Shown: positions 1 through 11,133, counted from the stretch's first letter. The stretch: 64,000 bases of DNA from Fonsecaea monophora (GCF_001642475.1 NW_019173934.1:434001-498000); one strand, 5' to 3'. Notes: generated from the sequence alone by a model not told the origin. Numbers and translations are program-made.

Positions 1-100
1 AACCCCCACTCACACGCCAGTTCGAGATCAAGAGCCTTGCAGTTCCATCAGCCTGACGCTTGACGCCTGGCTGCTGACCAGTGACACCCCAGGTTTATCT

Positions 101-2575
101 TTAGAGCCCGGGTGACCGCCATGCCGGCTGTTCGTTTCCATTGAGCCTCGTATATCCTGAAGTCGGCACAACCTCCTTCACGTCCGGGTCTGACGCGGCC
201 TCCTCGTTGAGAGGCTGCAGTTCGGTCGTCTCGCTCGCCATCCGCTTCATCTTCTCCTCACCAATGCCGCTGGCCATGTGACGCTGCTGCCCGAGGAACG
301 GTGAGGTTGGGATCGCAAGCCCACCACTGCCGCTAACGCTGTTAGCACCATGACTGACATAAGCGCGCAAATCGCTGCGCCTGTTACCCACACGTGCGAG
401 CCATTCATTTGTCGGTGCCAACTTGTCGCACTCTCCAGTATATTGTATTTCCCCCAACATGCGACCGGACGACAAATGAAAAAGATAATGTCGCACCCGT
501 GCTGGAAGTCCTCGTCCAGACAAAACAGACACCAAAGCCGCCAAAAGGACCGCGAGCAACAGTGCCAGAGCCAGGAATGCTGGGATGGCAAATCGCCAGC
601 GATAGCGAATCCGTCGCTGATAGACAGTCACAGGAATGACGGCGTGGTCACTGTCCGCGCTGCTCGTCCCATCCTCGCTCCGCTTCTGGAGGTTGACAGG
701 CAGCTGATCGTCCGAGTTCCAGCTGCGCGTGCCCACCAGCATGTTCGCAGCGATATCCGTCCACACCAGGTTGGGGATCTTGGCCATGGTCGCTGCCGAC
801 CCCGAAAGATCTCGCCACCGCGCATACATGGCCATGTTGGTGTCTCCGGTATAGTCTGCCCAGCCGCCACTGTTGTATTGGTACACTCCCGACAAGGCAT
901 CCGATGGTCCATCTGATCCAGGCAGATTTTCATATCCCGACACGGTCGACAACAGACCTTTACCACCGTAGCCTGGTAGGTACAATTGAGGTGCCCGGAT
1001 TGTGGACAAATTGACCGAGTGCTCCAGTTCTGGTGAAATCAGGCCCCACAGTTGAGGAACATCGCTCATTTCGTATCCTGGCGATTCGATGCCCCAGAGA
1101 GGCATCGACTCCTTGTCCGGATACGACTTATCGCTGACGTTGACGATGGACAGAGCCTTGAGGGTATTTCCAGTCTCTTTCGTCGCGTTGTACCGGAAAC
1201 GGACTTGTTTGATGCTCGCTTTCGTTGCCGTGGCACAGCTGTACACCTTTTGTGTCCACCATGTTTCAGGCTCCTGCACAAGGGTTATTGTGCCATCACG
1301 ACGCTTGGCAGCGCCAAAAACCATGCCGCACTCGACGTGAATGTTGGTGAGATTGGCGAGGTCGGCACCTCCCGCCCCTGAGCAGAGTAACGAGATGTCG
1401 CTATAGTTTAATCCAGTGAGCCCGAAGGGGTTGGAGTAGTTGGCGCCTGGCGCGTCGGCCAAGCTGTAATTGGACAAGTAGGCTTCCGGGTCCAGCAAGG
1501 ACATCCAAGTACTGCTGATATAGATTCCATTGAGCTTCGCTCCCATGGTCTGATATGTCGTGACTGGAAATCTGTCCCCGACTTTGGATTTGAGGTAAGA
1601 GAAGGCGCCGGGACTCGGCCTCGTCAGGTTCATGACCAGCATGGTATATGCGTTGACCATCCACGCGGCCTTGTATGCTCGACCGTGCAGGTTCGGATCG
1701 ATCTGCGAGTTTGTCACGTTGACGTAGGGCCACTCCTGGACGAGGTTCGTGAAGCCCCCGTCGTCGACGAGGGAGATGTTGATCAGGTCGCTGGTGGCGA
1801 TGCCGCTGTAGGGGATGCGGAACTCGACCGAGACGTTTGTGTCGACGCAGGCCGACTCGGGCTGCAGCCAGAGCAGGTCTTCGGTCCATTCGGCGCCGAG
1901 CTGGACGCCCACGGGGACGGTGTGGTTGCGGAAGCCCACTCCCCCCGTGACCGTGTCGACGACCAGCCCTTCGACCGGCTCAATGGCGTTGTCCAGGACC
2001 ATGTTGGACAGGTAGCGGAACGCGTCCACAATGTACTTGCGGCCGCGGGAGACCCCGTCTTGATACATGTACGAATAGTACCGCGACTCAATGTCAAAGA
2101 AGCTCGAAACCGACCGGGGCTGCTGATCGAGACCGCTTTGGTAGAGCTCGGCGAGCTCCTTGGGGATTCGCGTGTCGTAGTCGTCATTTGTGATATTGGC
2201 TTCCATGTAGGTGTCGTTGCCGCCGTAGGTGATGAGGGTCGTGGTGCCGGGACACTGCACGGGGAGAAAGGCTCCACAGATCCGGCTGAACCCAACTTGG
2301 CTGCGTGGAGGCGTCCCATATCCCATGGGACTGGTGTCTGGGACGTACGAGAAGGCCACGGGTTGGGGAGACGCCGCAGGCACGATGTCATCGTAGAGCC
2401 CCAACGGTGTGACGACCGCAGCTACCGTCACCAACCCGAGAGCCAGTGGCCGCAGCCAAGTGAGGAACTTGATTTTGCTGTCCACCCCTCGAGTTGCGGC
2501 AGCGTCTGTCCGGAGGATCGTTGGCCTGGTCGTACCATCAGTCGAAGATTGTGACCAATCAAGGAAACCAAACAT
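101..2575 (-). CDS. Large fungal membrane glycoprotein of unknown function (824 aa)
   Basis: One uninterrupted reading frame opens at an ATG (2573-2575) and ends in TAA at 101-103. A basic-flanked hydrophobic segment near residues 38-61 looks like a signal anchor or first membrane span. A second, very hydrophobic segment near residues 660-686 is followed by a polar tail of about 135 residues. The roughly 600 residues between them carry at least 13 N-glycosylation sequons (for example NITN, NHTV, NVSV, NISL, NYSL, NLST), so this part probably lies outside the cell or in the secretory lumen. I recognise no catalytic motif or named domain. The layout resembles large membrane proteins that are common and uncharacterised in Pezizomycotina. 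The reading frame and topology are seen; location is inferred; function is unknown. The next gene, also minus, is 1.4 kb upstream. Confidence 0.8.
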   Translation of the reverse strand: MFGFLDWSQSSTDGTTRPTILRTDAAATRGVDSKIKFLTWLRPLALGLVTVAAVVTPLGLYDDIVPAASPQPVAFSYVPDTSPMGYGTPPRSQVGFSRICGAFLPVQCPGTTTLITYGGNDTYMEANITNDDYDTRIPKELAELYQSGLDQQPRSVSSFFDIESRYYSYMYQDGVSRGRKYIVDAFRYLSNMVLDNAIEPVEGLVVDTVTGGVGFRNHTVPVGVQLGAEWTEDLLWLQPESACVDTNVSVEFRIPYSGIATSDLINISLVDDGGFTNLVQEWPYVNVTNSQIDPNLHGRAYKAAWMVNAYTMLVMNLTRPSPGAFSYLKSKVGDRFPVTTYQTMGAKLNGIYISSTWMSLLDPEAYLSNYSLADAPGANYSNPFGLTGLNYSDISLLCSGAGGADLANLTNIHVECGMVFGAAKRRDGTITLVQEPETWWTQKVYSCATATKASIKQVRFRYNATKETGNTLKALSIVNVSDKSYPDKESMPLWGIESPGYEMSDVPQLWGLISPELEHSVNLSTIRAPQLYLPGYGGKGLLSTVSGYENLPGSDGPSDALSGVYQYNSGGWADYTGDTNMAMYARWRDLSGSAATMAKIPNLVWTDIAANMLVGTRSWNSDDQLPVNLQKRSEDGTSSADSDHAVIPVTVYQRRIRYRWRFAIPAFLALALLLAVLLAALVSVLSGRGLPARVRHYLFHLSSGRMLGEIQYTGECDKLAPTNEWLARVGNRRSDLRAYVSHGANSVSGSGGLAIPTSPFLGQQRHMASGIGEEKMKRMASETTELQPLNEEAASDPDVKEVVPTSGYTRLNGNEQPAWRSPGL

Positions 2576-3985
2576 GTGTGCTTACCACAAGGAACTCAGT
2601 AGACTGCGCTCAACCACCGACCAGGTCACCGCTGTATGTTCGTTTTTGAGAAGGCCGACCAATACGACAATAAGGGCATTTGGAAACAAGAATTGAAGAA
2701 TAAAAACTGCTGCGGCAATAATACCAGACACATAACCGATAGTGAGGGAGACCATGGTGGACGACTGTGTCGATCGCGCTCAGATGTCGCGCACCACACG
2801 TTCAAGAACGAGTGTTGGAACCCTCGTCGCCTTCAGAGCGCAGTTGCAGGTTTCCCACAATACCTAGTTCTCCATGGCAGAAATATACTCTCCGCAAAGC
2901 GAAAAGCACGGTATGGCATGCGGCGCCATGACACAAGAGAGGAAGCGAAGTCAAAAGAAATCAGTCCACCCACCATCTGGCCCAGATCAGCGAACGGGGT
3001 ATGTCTGTGCCGTTGATCATAAAGACAAGTCAACCTGCTGCATTGGTCTCTGGGCGGCTCTTCTGGGCAGCATGGGGACAATAGCCTTCTATCCATGTAA
3101 TACGCGAGATACGAATGACCTCGTGTGACGGCCTGTTGCAGGAACTAGAGAGTCATTGGGTTGGAAGGCAGCAGGGTGATCGATGTTAGCGTATAAATTT
3201 GAGAGTGTCTGGTACTGCTACTCGTAGGGACGAGTACCCAGGCCCAGGCGGTTTGTACCTTGGCACCTTGGGCCAGGGACGGGTCGAGAACACCGTGTAC
3301 CCATACAGGGCAATCGCAAAAGGCGCAGGTACACAGACGGCCAACGACAGGCTGGCTTCTTGAGTAGATCACCATTTGGGGGCCAAAGATGGCAAAGTTT
3401 GTTCAGGAACCAGCGACGTGATCTGGTGCAATGATAACGGGGTATACCTAGTCGCGTGCTTCGCGCCGGCTTGGAACAAGAGCTTCAAGTGCGGGTTCAG
3501 CCACCAGCCAAGCCATTTAGGGTGGTCGACACAGGAAAGTGCCTAAGGGGAAGGGTTTCGGCAAGCGACAGACAGCTAGAGAACTATACAAATATAAAGA
3601 AGCCCTTTCGAAGCAGGGTTGTGGGGAAGTGGGAGTGACGGGGGGGATGCTGAATCGTTGGGAGGCCAGGAGGCACAAGACTGAAACACGAATGTTGCCA
3701 AGACTTGAACAGGCCAATAAGATTCCGGTCCCGCTCAACCTCATCCGGTCCTTGTATTTCTTTGAATACAACGACTATTTCTGGTGCATTGAAGACTACA
3801 AAGTACTCAGAAGAAAGGGGTACAGTAACCGTGAGGGACTATTCTGCTATCAGTCGGGAAGTGGAAACGACCGTTCTGTTGACCACACAACATTGCGATT
3901 TCGCACGAACTAACACCATGGTTTTTCATCCGGGCTTCTCCTTGGAGAGAGCGAATAGACATCAGTGCAGCCTTCCTGGATAGGC
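2576..3985. other. Intergenic stretch, no gene seen
   Basis: This 1.4-kb stretch holds the promoter side of the membrane glycoprotein gene and the 3' side of the dehydrogenase gene. Only short frames occur, without an ATG in good context, splice-consistent extension or recognisable protein motifs. I see no tRNA, repeat or transposon signature. Confidence 0.6.
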
Positions 3986-5511
3986 TCACAATGGCCCATT
4001 AGGATGGATCAAGACCTTGGTATATCCGTCAACCCTCTTGTCAAACTTGTCGTATGCCACCTCTGCCTCGTCGATGGCAATCTCATGACTGACAACGAAA
4101 GAGGGCTTCGCTTTTCCCGTGATGATGAGGTCGCGTAAATAGCGATTGTACTGCTTGACATTACACTGGCCAGTAGCCAGAGAAAGACCCTAGCAGTCAT
4201 GGTCAGCACCTGTGTGGTCTGTCCTGTCGGGCTTTGTAAGGACCATTGCGCTGCATCTGTGAACTCACCTTTTCAAACAACTTGCCAAAACTCATGCTGA
4301 TCATGCCCTTGCCACTTGCTTCATCAGGCGCGCCTGGGTCTGTGGGCACATAAAGACCTGGAATGCCCAGTCCACCGCATGGCCTAGTTGCCCGGATCAT
4401 GTTCTCCAGCACAATGTTGGGCTGCTCCTTCTTCCCACCAGTATCAACGGCCTGGTACCCGACGGCGTCCACCGCTCGATCCACCATCCCGCCGTTCTTC
4501 TCGAGGATTTGATCCACCGCGTCACCCTTGCTGAAGTCAATGGGTATACACCCAATCTTCTCCGCTGCTCCCAACCGTTCAGGAACTCTATCAATCACAA
4601 AGACACGGCTTGCACCTCTAAGTTGAGCCGAGTATGCCGCCATTAAACCGACAGGGCCCGCACCCCAGACGGCGATGCTCTCTCCAGGCTTGAACCCGCT
4701 GAGAGAAACACCGTGCCATCCCGTCGGGAAGATGTCGGCTAGAAGGATGAAGTCCTGCTCATGCTCGGTCCCAGGGGGCAATTTCAAAGCATTGAAATCT
4801 GCATAGGGAATGCGGATATATTGGGCTTGCCCACCTTTGATCTTTCGTTAGATGGGGAACCAGAATTGGCGTGCAAAGTCAAAGTCACAGCTTCTCACCT
4901 CTGTAAGGGCCCATGGCCACATAGCCGTAAGCGCCGCCCGCGAAGCCAGGGTTGACACCAGTGCAGAAGGCTGTCTTTCCTTCCTCACAGTTACGGCATC
5001 GTCCATCGGCAACGTTGAAGGGCATCACAACTCGGTCGCCTTTCTTCAGCAGAGTAACCCCAGAGCCGACTTCGTCCACAATTCCCATGTTCTCGTGCCC
5101 TGTGAGTCGTGGATTGTTAGCTGAAGGTGACGGTGGAGGTATCACGTCCCCTTGTAAGTAGTGACACACCAAATGTGATACCAGGCTGGGCACCGGTACG
5201 TCCTTCATACTATCTCCACGTCAGCAGCGAATATCTCCGAGTACATTGCTTTTGCGCGTCGTTCTCTTACCATGTGCAAGTCGGACCCGCAGATGGCTGT
5301 TTAAATTTCCATACAATTAGTCACATCCACAAGCTCCTGAGAATATGTTCTGGAGAGACTTACCGGCAGTGGTCACCTTGACAATAACATCATCAGGGTG
5401 CTCGATCGTAGGCTTCGGAACATCCTCCACCTTGACCTTGAAGGCACCTTGGTAGTTGACCGCCTTCATGGTTCCACCTGAACCACCAACTCGAACTTCG
5501 GTTGCCGACAT
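3986..5511 (-). CDS. Zinc-dependent alcohol dehydrogenase, glutathione-independent formaldehyde dehydrogenase type (394 aa, 6 exons)
   Basis: Exons on the minus strand: 5511-5364, 5296-5271 (26-nt microexon), 5209-5170, 5099-4899, 4834-4269 and 4189-3986. All introns are GT-AG, 61-79 nt, and phases sum to 395 codons including stop. The microexon encodes ICGSDLHM with the catalytic zinc-ligand Cys. Exon 3 gives YEGRTGAQPGITFG and exon 4 opens with the GHENMG motif carrying the second zinc ligand. The structural-zinc loop reads ADGRCRNCEEGKTAFC: three of the usual four Cys, with Asp near the first position. The NAD-binding Rossmann motif is GAGPVGLMAA. These features place it in the medium-chain dehydrogenase superfamily, in the branch related to Pseudomonas formaldehyde dehydrogenase, which oxidises aldehydes or alcohols with NAD. 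No targeting signal is visible, so it is probably cytosolic. The substrate cannot be read from sequence. Confidence 0.9.
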
Positions 5512-6916
5512 GCTGGCGTACTATTGGATGGTCAGCTGTCCTATATAGATATCCGGCAGCGTGATTGGGCGTCACAGGAAGTAGTAAGGCTAGTCCAGGA
5601 TGGGATTGGAGGAATCGTCAGATGTGAGAAAGAAGGAGAAGAAAAGGAAACAAACGTGGTTCCAGGGCTCGCGGTTCGCCAGAGATATATAGGGCCCGCG
5701 GTGGAAAACCACCCACGGTAAATCACCTATCGCTGCATGATCATCATCATGCTCGTGGCGATGCTCAGTTTTGGGCAATCTTGGACGCAATCTCTGTCCA
5801 CGAGGAAAAGCGGAGGTTCCGGTCATCCAACAGCTCGGATTGTTGTCTGATTCGAATGAGATGTCATGGTTGGCTTTGCTCGCTCAGCCTGGGCTGACCC
5901 TACTGGATGTCTGCCACCCTGTCCCATCTCCTCATCCACATTTGCGGGGTACGGGAGTTACATCACCTTGTCATCTTGCGCTCGGCTCGCTCTAGGATTG
6001 ATGGATCGAAAGCACGACACGAGGGGGTTCCCAGGCCACGTCTCCTATCATCATAGATATCCAACGTGGAGAGCTCCCAAGCCCCGACAAAAAGAGGAGA
6101 ATGTGCCCCTCTTAACTGGTCCGAGCGTGGCTTTGCTCAAAAGGAAACCATGGTATGATTCTGCACCTGATCAGAAGACCTGCCCGCAAGGCCGGACAAA
6201 CGCCTGCTCTCCATGGGTTATTTTCTCTACAAGCTCATGGCCTGCTCGGGAAAGATGAGACCGAGCTAGCTTACCATCCCGGGAAAAGCAGAGCGAGCCG
6301 CAGAGGCCCAGAAGCATCGGTTGACTTGTGAAATCTTTGTATTGGGCATAGAAAGCAGTCGACATACATTGGCATGGGGCTGCAGCTCAATGGGGAAACC
6401 AGTCGAGGCTCGCCTGCCTGACTTTTGGCGCTCCCTGATCTCTTCCTCCTTCAATACTTTCCCTCCTCCACGCCCTTGCCGTCCGTGACAGTTCCACAAT
6501 CTTTGCCGAAAGAACGCCTCTATCGAATGCTCGGTGCTGGGTGTTGGGTGCTGGGTACAAAGTGATGTGCTTGTGTCGAATGGCTAGGGGTTACATGATG
6601 GTGCATCTGGTTGTGGGGTCGTAGCTGAATCTTGGAAACGTGCTGGTGATGGGTGGGAGCAGTGGGGTTCGTGCTTGTGTGAAAAGACATGGAGGGGGCC
6701 GCATTAGGGTGCTTCGAGGTTGGTGCTCTGATTCAACTCTAGCGAAGATGCTCTTGTGGAAGGTGATCTCGAGCCCGCGGCGCTTGGGGCGAACCCGTTG
6801 CTGTGCTTTGTGTCGCTTCTTTGCACCTGTTTGACAAGCACGGCGCCAACGTTGGCTGTCATCGCAGGGGGTTTGTCAAGGTGCATTCCCCGACACTTCC
6901 TTCACATGGTCGTGGT
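5512..6916. other. Intergenic stretch, promoter of dehydrogenase and 3' flank of importin gene
   Basis: This 1.4-kb region holds the upstream side of the dehydrogenase and the downstream side of importin alpha. Small frames occur but none has coding character. I see no RNA gene or repeat. Confidence 0.6.
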
Positions 6917-8679
6917 CTACATGTCCATCGAGTCGTTGCCGTTTGCAAAGTTGAATTGGCCTTGAGGTTGGTTCGATCCAAGGGTAAAGCCAGTTGCGTT
7001 GGCCTGTGGCGCCAGTTCTTCAATGTCAGCACCCGCATCTTCCTCATCAGAGAAGTAGCGCTCGATAATGTTATAAGCCTTCATGTAGATCTCCTCATTA
7101 GCGTTGTTTTGGCAGTCGTGAATCTTCTCCATTCCGCCAGCCTCTTCAATGAACAGTGCATAACGATTGACCTGCCCTTCCGGAGAACGGGGATCGGCAG
7201 ACTCTTTGTCCATATCTCCCACTTTGAGGATATTCTCCAGTCCATCCAAGGCAACTTGAATGATCTTATTGTCCGGGCAAGCTAGCAAGTCACAGAGGGG
7301 TTTGATGCATCCCTGCGAGACGAGGTATCTGATCTGATCCGGCTTCTGTAGACCTCCGGAGGTGGCGTTGGAAATTGCCCAACAGGCTTCCTTGCGAGTC
7401 TTGAAATCCCCGTTGGACAAGAGGTGGATCAAGGGGGGGATGATCCCTGCGTCAATAACCGCTTGGATTTGAGTAGAGTTGCCGGCTGTGATGTTTGAAA
7501 TTGTCCAACAGGCTTCCTTCCGGATGCCATCCTTTTGAGAGCCGAGCAATGACAACAGAGCTGTCAGAGCGCCGCAATTGATAATTACCTGCGTCTGCAC
7601 ATCATCTCCGGTGACAATGTTTCCAACCGAGCGAAGAGCCGGGGTTTGGACGGATGTGGAAGCATGCATGAGAAGTTCGACAAGTCGTCGGGGAATGCCG
7701 GCTTCGATGACAGCCTGGATCTTGTCATTGGAGCCATCGGAAAGGTAGGAAATGGCCCAGCAGGCATCAATAAGGACTTCATCATCGAGCATGTACACAA
7801 GCTTCGCCAGGACCGGAAGTGCAGGTTGAATCTAAGAAGTTGTCAACACCAGGCCACTTTAAACCGCAAATTTCAGCGTGACTTACAGTATTCCAGTCGG
7901 GCTGGGGTGTCTTTCCACGGCAGAAGTTGCTCAACGTCCACGTTGCGTTTCGAAGCATGCTCAACTTGCGCCCATCGGCAATGAGATTGAGCAAAGGCTT
8001 CAAAGCACCCTGACTGAGAACATAGTCACGACAAGCAGGAGAGTCACCAGCGATGTTGCCCAATGCCCAGACTGCTTGCTCACGAACATCCGGCTCATGG
8101 CTGCTCAAGAGCTCAACAAAGATAGGGACGGCACCAGCTTCGATCACGACCTGTGTTTGGGCTGCGCTACCACTAGCAATATTGGTGAGGGCCCAGGCAG
8201 CCTCAAATTGGACGAGAGTGTGAGGGGAGCGAAGGAATTCAACGAAGCGGCTGACGACACCCGTCTCGATTACTTTTTCGATGGGTGGGTTGCGTTCTTT
8301 GGACAGAAGTTTTCGAAACTTTGTGGTGGCTTGAATCTGAGCATCGATCTGGTCTGAGAAAACACCTTTCACCATTTCTGGCAATTCCGTGCTCAACTGT
8401 AGACAACGATTAGCCTAGGAGTTAACCAAAAGGATTTGTACCGACTTCATTCTCGATATTCGCCGTCTCATCATCACTGTCTGGCTCTGTGAGGCCACCA
8501 ATACCAATCTCGCCATTTCCACGCTGAACACCTCTTCGCTTGGCCAAGTTTTCCTCTCTTTTCTGGCGACGGATTTCGACCTGTTGTTCCTCTCGACGAC
8601 GACGCAGCTCATCGGGCTTGAAACTGTTTTTCGCCTTGTATTGGGTTCGTCGATGTTCGGGGATATATCGTTCCGCCAT
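6917..8679 (-). CDS. srp1: Importin subunit alpha (karyopherin alpha, 552 aa, 3 exons)
   Basis: Exons are 8679-8446, 8396-7887 and 7831-6917 (minus); together they encode 552 residues, the normal family length. The N-terminus is an importin-beta-binding domain, rich in Arg/Lys (PDELRRRREEQQVEIRRQKR). Armadillo repeats follow, with the Trp/Asn array that binds nuclear localisation signals: AAWALTNIASG, AVWALGNIAGD, ATWTLSNFCRG, ACWAISYLSDG, ACWTISNITAG, ACWAISNATSG. The C-terminus has the acidic segment YFSDEED bound by the export receptor Cse1/CAS. It carries cargo with classical signals into the nucleus together with importin beta. Intron 2 (7832-7886) is ordinary. Intron 1 (8397-8445, 49 nt) is odd: the only in-frame donor is GTCGGT, and a better-looking GTACAA lies 4 nt downstream out of frame. 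The joint ENE/LSTELPEM matches the family's spacing. The gene shares a divergent promoter with pot1. Confidence 0.95.
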
Positions 8680-9144
8680 GATTGTTGTGACGTCGCAAAG
8701 AAGGGTTTGGTTTCAGAGCTTGATTTCAGGGTTGTAGGCAGCCCAAAGGTTACCGCGAAAGATTGGTTCTGGGCTCGTGCAAGGGAGGGTTTGTATACTT
8801 GTTGCAAGTGAAGGCGGTCAGTGATGAGACTGCGCCGATGTGGATAAATAAAATGAATGCAACAAAACGGGGGTTGCACTTTCGCAGGGTGGCTGTCGTA
8901 TGAGAGGCAATCGCTGTTTGTCACAACGGGAAGCACATGCCACTTTTCCTTGGCGCTGATCACGTGGATTCGCGTCACGCTTCGAGTTTCTTTGTGACGG
9001 GCAGAGACGCGTCCTTTCGCGACTTCATGCACAATAACCAGGATTACCATCAATGTCCCATCCATCGATGTATGATCCCGAATCGAGGACGACATATAAC
9101 CCCTTCTAGCCGGGGTCACTTCCGTCTGGAGAAGCGGCGTGCCA
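8680..9144. promoter_or_regulatory. Divergent promoter between importin alpha and pot1
   Basis: Only 465 bp separate the two start codons, so both promoters must lie here or overlap the opposite 5' leader. I cannot assign a specific factor site with confidence. Confidence 0.6.
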
Positions 9145-11133
9145 ATGGCTTCTGGCTTCGTCCCCTTACCACCAAATTTCATTGATCTTACAAACGCCTC
9201 CAGTGTCGAGGCAAATTCAGCACCAATCAACGTCATCGGGGTCTGCGTCGACTTTCTCGCTCCAACGAGGTGCCAGGGCGGCCGCCGAGACTTTACCATC
9301 AAATTCACGTTACACGATCCTTCCTGGCTTTCTGGTGTCGGTCTACCCTTCGCGTTCTTTCATAAGCAAGCCGAACAACTTCCGGATATCAGAGACCAAG
9401 GTGATGTCGTCATTCTGCGAAGTGTCAAGATAAATGTCTACAAGGGCCAAACCATAGGGTGGTCCAACTCTTCTACTACGTGGGTTGTGCTACCCGCTGC
9501 CGAGTTGGAGAACATACAATCTATCCAAGATCTCAAGGACAAGGGCAGGCTGATGAGACAAGGAGCCAGCTATCACAGCAACACTCTCCTAGCAGCTCTT
9601 CCCAATGATGCTCAGTTGAAGTACGCCAAATGGATAGCCGAACAGGAAGATCCATGTCTATGGACAAAGCAGCAGCCCAGGACACAGCTGGAAATAGCGA
9701 GTACCATGGCAGAAAACGGGGGCACTGCTCCTGCTCGCAAAGAGAAATTCAGCACATTTGATCGCCTCAGCTTGCCCACTGGTAGAGCGTACATTTTTGT
9801 AGACCTTTTGGGCGAAGTACGCAAAGCATTTTCCCCCAACGACTTGACGACTGAGCTCTATGTGACTGATTATACTACGAACGACAAGCTCCACGACTAC
9901 AAGCACTCGAGCGAACGGGGTGGCCGTGACGGTGACCCGTGGGGCTATATTGAGGACAAAACGTCTGATAAATGGCCCGGTCCATGGGGTCAAATGACGA
10001 TGACGGTCACATGCTGGGGGAGGCAAGCTTCTGTTGCCATGCACAACGTGAAGTTGGGCAGCTTCGTGTACTTGCGTAATGTGCAGATCAAACTTGACAG
10101 GAATAGTTCGAGGCTCGAGGGCAATTGTCGAGACGATCCTAACTATCCGGAGAAGGAGTTGATCACAGTAGTGAAGTCTGGAGATGAAAAGCGGATTGAG
10201 CTGCTGCGTCGTAAACGAACATACGAGCAAAAGGCAGAGGCTGAAGGTGTCAGCTTTTCCCGAGACCCTAATCAAGCAACGAAGAAACGGCAATGGGACG
10301 AACCTTCTGAGCGGCCGAATGAAGAACCGAAGGGTAAGAGGACCAAGGCAAGAAACCGGAAGAACAAGAGAGCAAAGTTGGAGGCTGTACAGCAGGAAAA
10401 GGAGAAGGCCACAGCTCCAACTGCGCAACAAGAGCACTCCCTCCTCAAATCCAACGCAAACATCCGATGTAATCAGTACGAGGGAGTCTCATGCAAGTTC
10501 ATCCTCGACATCCTCGATCCGGACATCTTGAACCGCACGACGGCAAAAGGCAATGCCTATCGACTTCCCTTCCAGAACTGTACGTACAAGTCGAAAGTCC
10601 GCATTGTGGATTTCTTCCCTGACAACATTGCCGACTTCGCTGCGCCGCGAAAGGTCGGACAATATGATGAGTTGTCAGACAACGAGGACTTTGGGGATGA
10701 CGTGGACATCGACCCTACGCAAGAGAATGGCGTGGGAGATTTGGAATGGGAATGGCGATTCCTTCTCCTGGTCGAGGACGCTCGAGCGCCAGCAGGTGTT
10801 GATGGGCGACCGACTCAGATGGAATTGCTTGTGGCAGACACGGACGGAGACTTTCTGTTGAACATGGATGCCTGTAACTTGAGGGACAAGGCAAACCGAG
10901 GCGAACTGGCGACGCTGAAGGAGAAACTGTTCCACCTGTGGGGAAACCTGCAGGAGTGCAAAGAGGAATCCAGAATGTCCGCCGAAGGCCTCCGTACCAA
11001 ACCAAGCGCGAGACCTTTCGAGTGTCTCATCAAGGAGTACGGCGTACCTGTTCTGCGCTCGAACAGACGGACCAAGGACTCTGTTGTCTATGACCGACGA
11101 TTTCGTCTCTTCGGGACGGCGCTGGCAGTGTGA
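9145..11133 (+). CDS. pot1: Telomere single-strand end-binding protein Pot1 (662 aa)
   Basis: A single frame runs from an ATG at 9145 to a TGA at 11131-11133. A GTG six bases upstream is in frame but was not chosen. Residues about 10-150 form the first OB fold of the Telo_bind/POT1 family (PPNFIDL..., VIGVCVDFLAPT, FTLHDPSW, VILRSVKINVYKGQTIGWS). Residues about 190-350 fit the second OB fold (RAYIFVDLLGEV, TVTCWG, LGSFVYLRNVQIKL). A Lys/Arg-rich linker follows, then a C-terminal region ending in a conserved block (ECLIKEYGVPV ... RRFRLFGTAL). Pot1 caps the telomeric G-rich overhang and controls telomerase access as part of shelterin; it acts in the nucleus. I see no convincing intron. Antisense frames across it are shadows. 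Confidence 0.92.
   Translation: MASGFVPLPPNFIDLTNASSVEANSAPINVIGVCVDFLAPTRCQGGRRDFTIKFTLHDPSWLSGVGLPFAFFHKQAEQLPDIRDQGDVVILRSVKINVYKGQTIGWSNSSTTWVVLPAAELENIQSIQDLKDKGRLMRQGASYHSNTLLAALPNDAQLKYAKWIAEQEDPCLWTKQQPRTQLEIASTMAENGGTAPARKEKFSTFDRLSLPTGRAYIFVDLLGEVRKAFSPNDLTTELYVTDYTTNDKLHDYKHSSERGGRDGDPWGYIEDKTSDKWPGPWGQMTMTVTCWGRQASVAMHNVKLGSFVYLRNVQIKLDRNSSRLEGNCRDDPNYPEKELITVVKSGDEKRIELLRRKRTYEQKAEAEGVSFSRDPNQATKKRQWDEPSERPNEEPKGKRTKARNRKNKRAKLEAVQQEKEKATAPTAQQEHSLLKSNANIRCNQYEGVSCKFILDILDPDILNRTTAKGNAYRLPFQNCTYKSKVRIVDFFPDNIADFAAPRKVGQYDELSDNEDFGDDVDIDPTQENGVGDLEWEWRFLLLVEDARAPAGVDGRPTQMELLVADTDGDFLLNMDACNLRDKANRGELATLKEKLFHLWGNLQECKEESRMSAEGLRTKPSARPFECLIKEYGVPVLRSNRRTKDSVVYDRRFRLFGTALAV

Noticed and set aside
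1685..2554. 289-codon plus-strand frame opposite the membrane glycoprotein gene
   Set aside because: It lies wholly antisense to a better-supported gene, has a composition expected from the reverse of biased codons, and shows no motif.
3539..3913. Lys/Arg-rich plus-strand frame of 124 codons
   Set aside because: No ATG at its start and no conserved motif; basic composition alone is not evidence of a protein.
6970..6979. GGTTCGATCC, a perfect tRNA B-box match
   Set aside because: It falls in the 3' end of the importin-alpha gene and no acceptor, D or anticodon stems can be formed around it.
9658..10437. 259-codon minus-strand frame across pot1
   Set aside because: Antisense shadow of the Pot1 OB-fold and linker region; no independent coding features.
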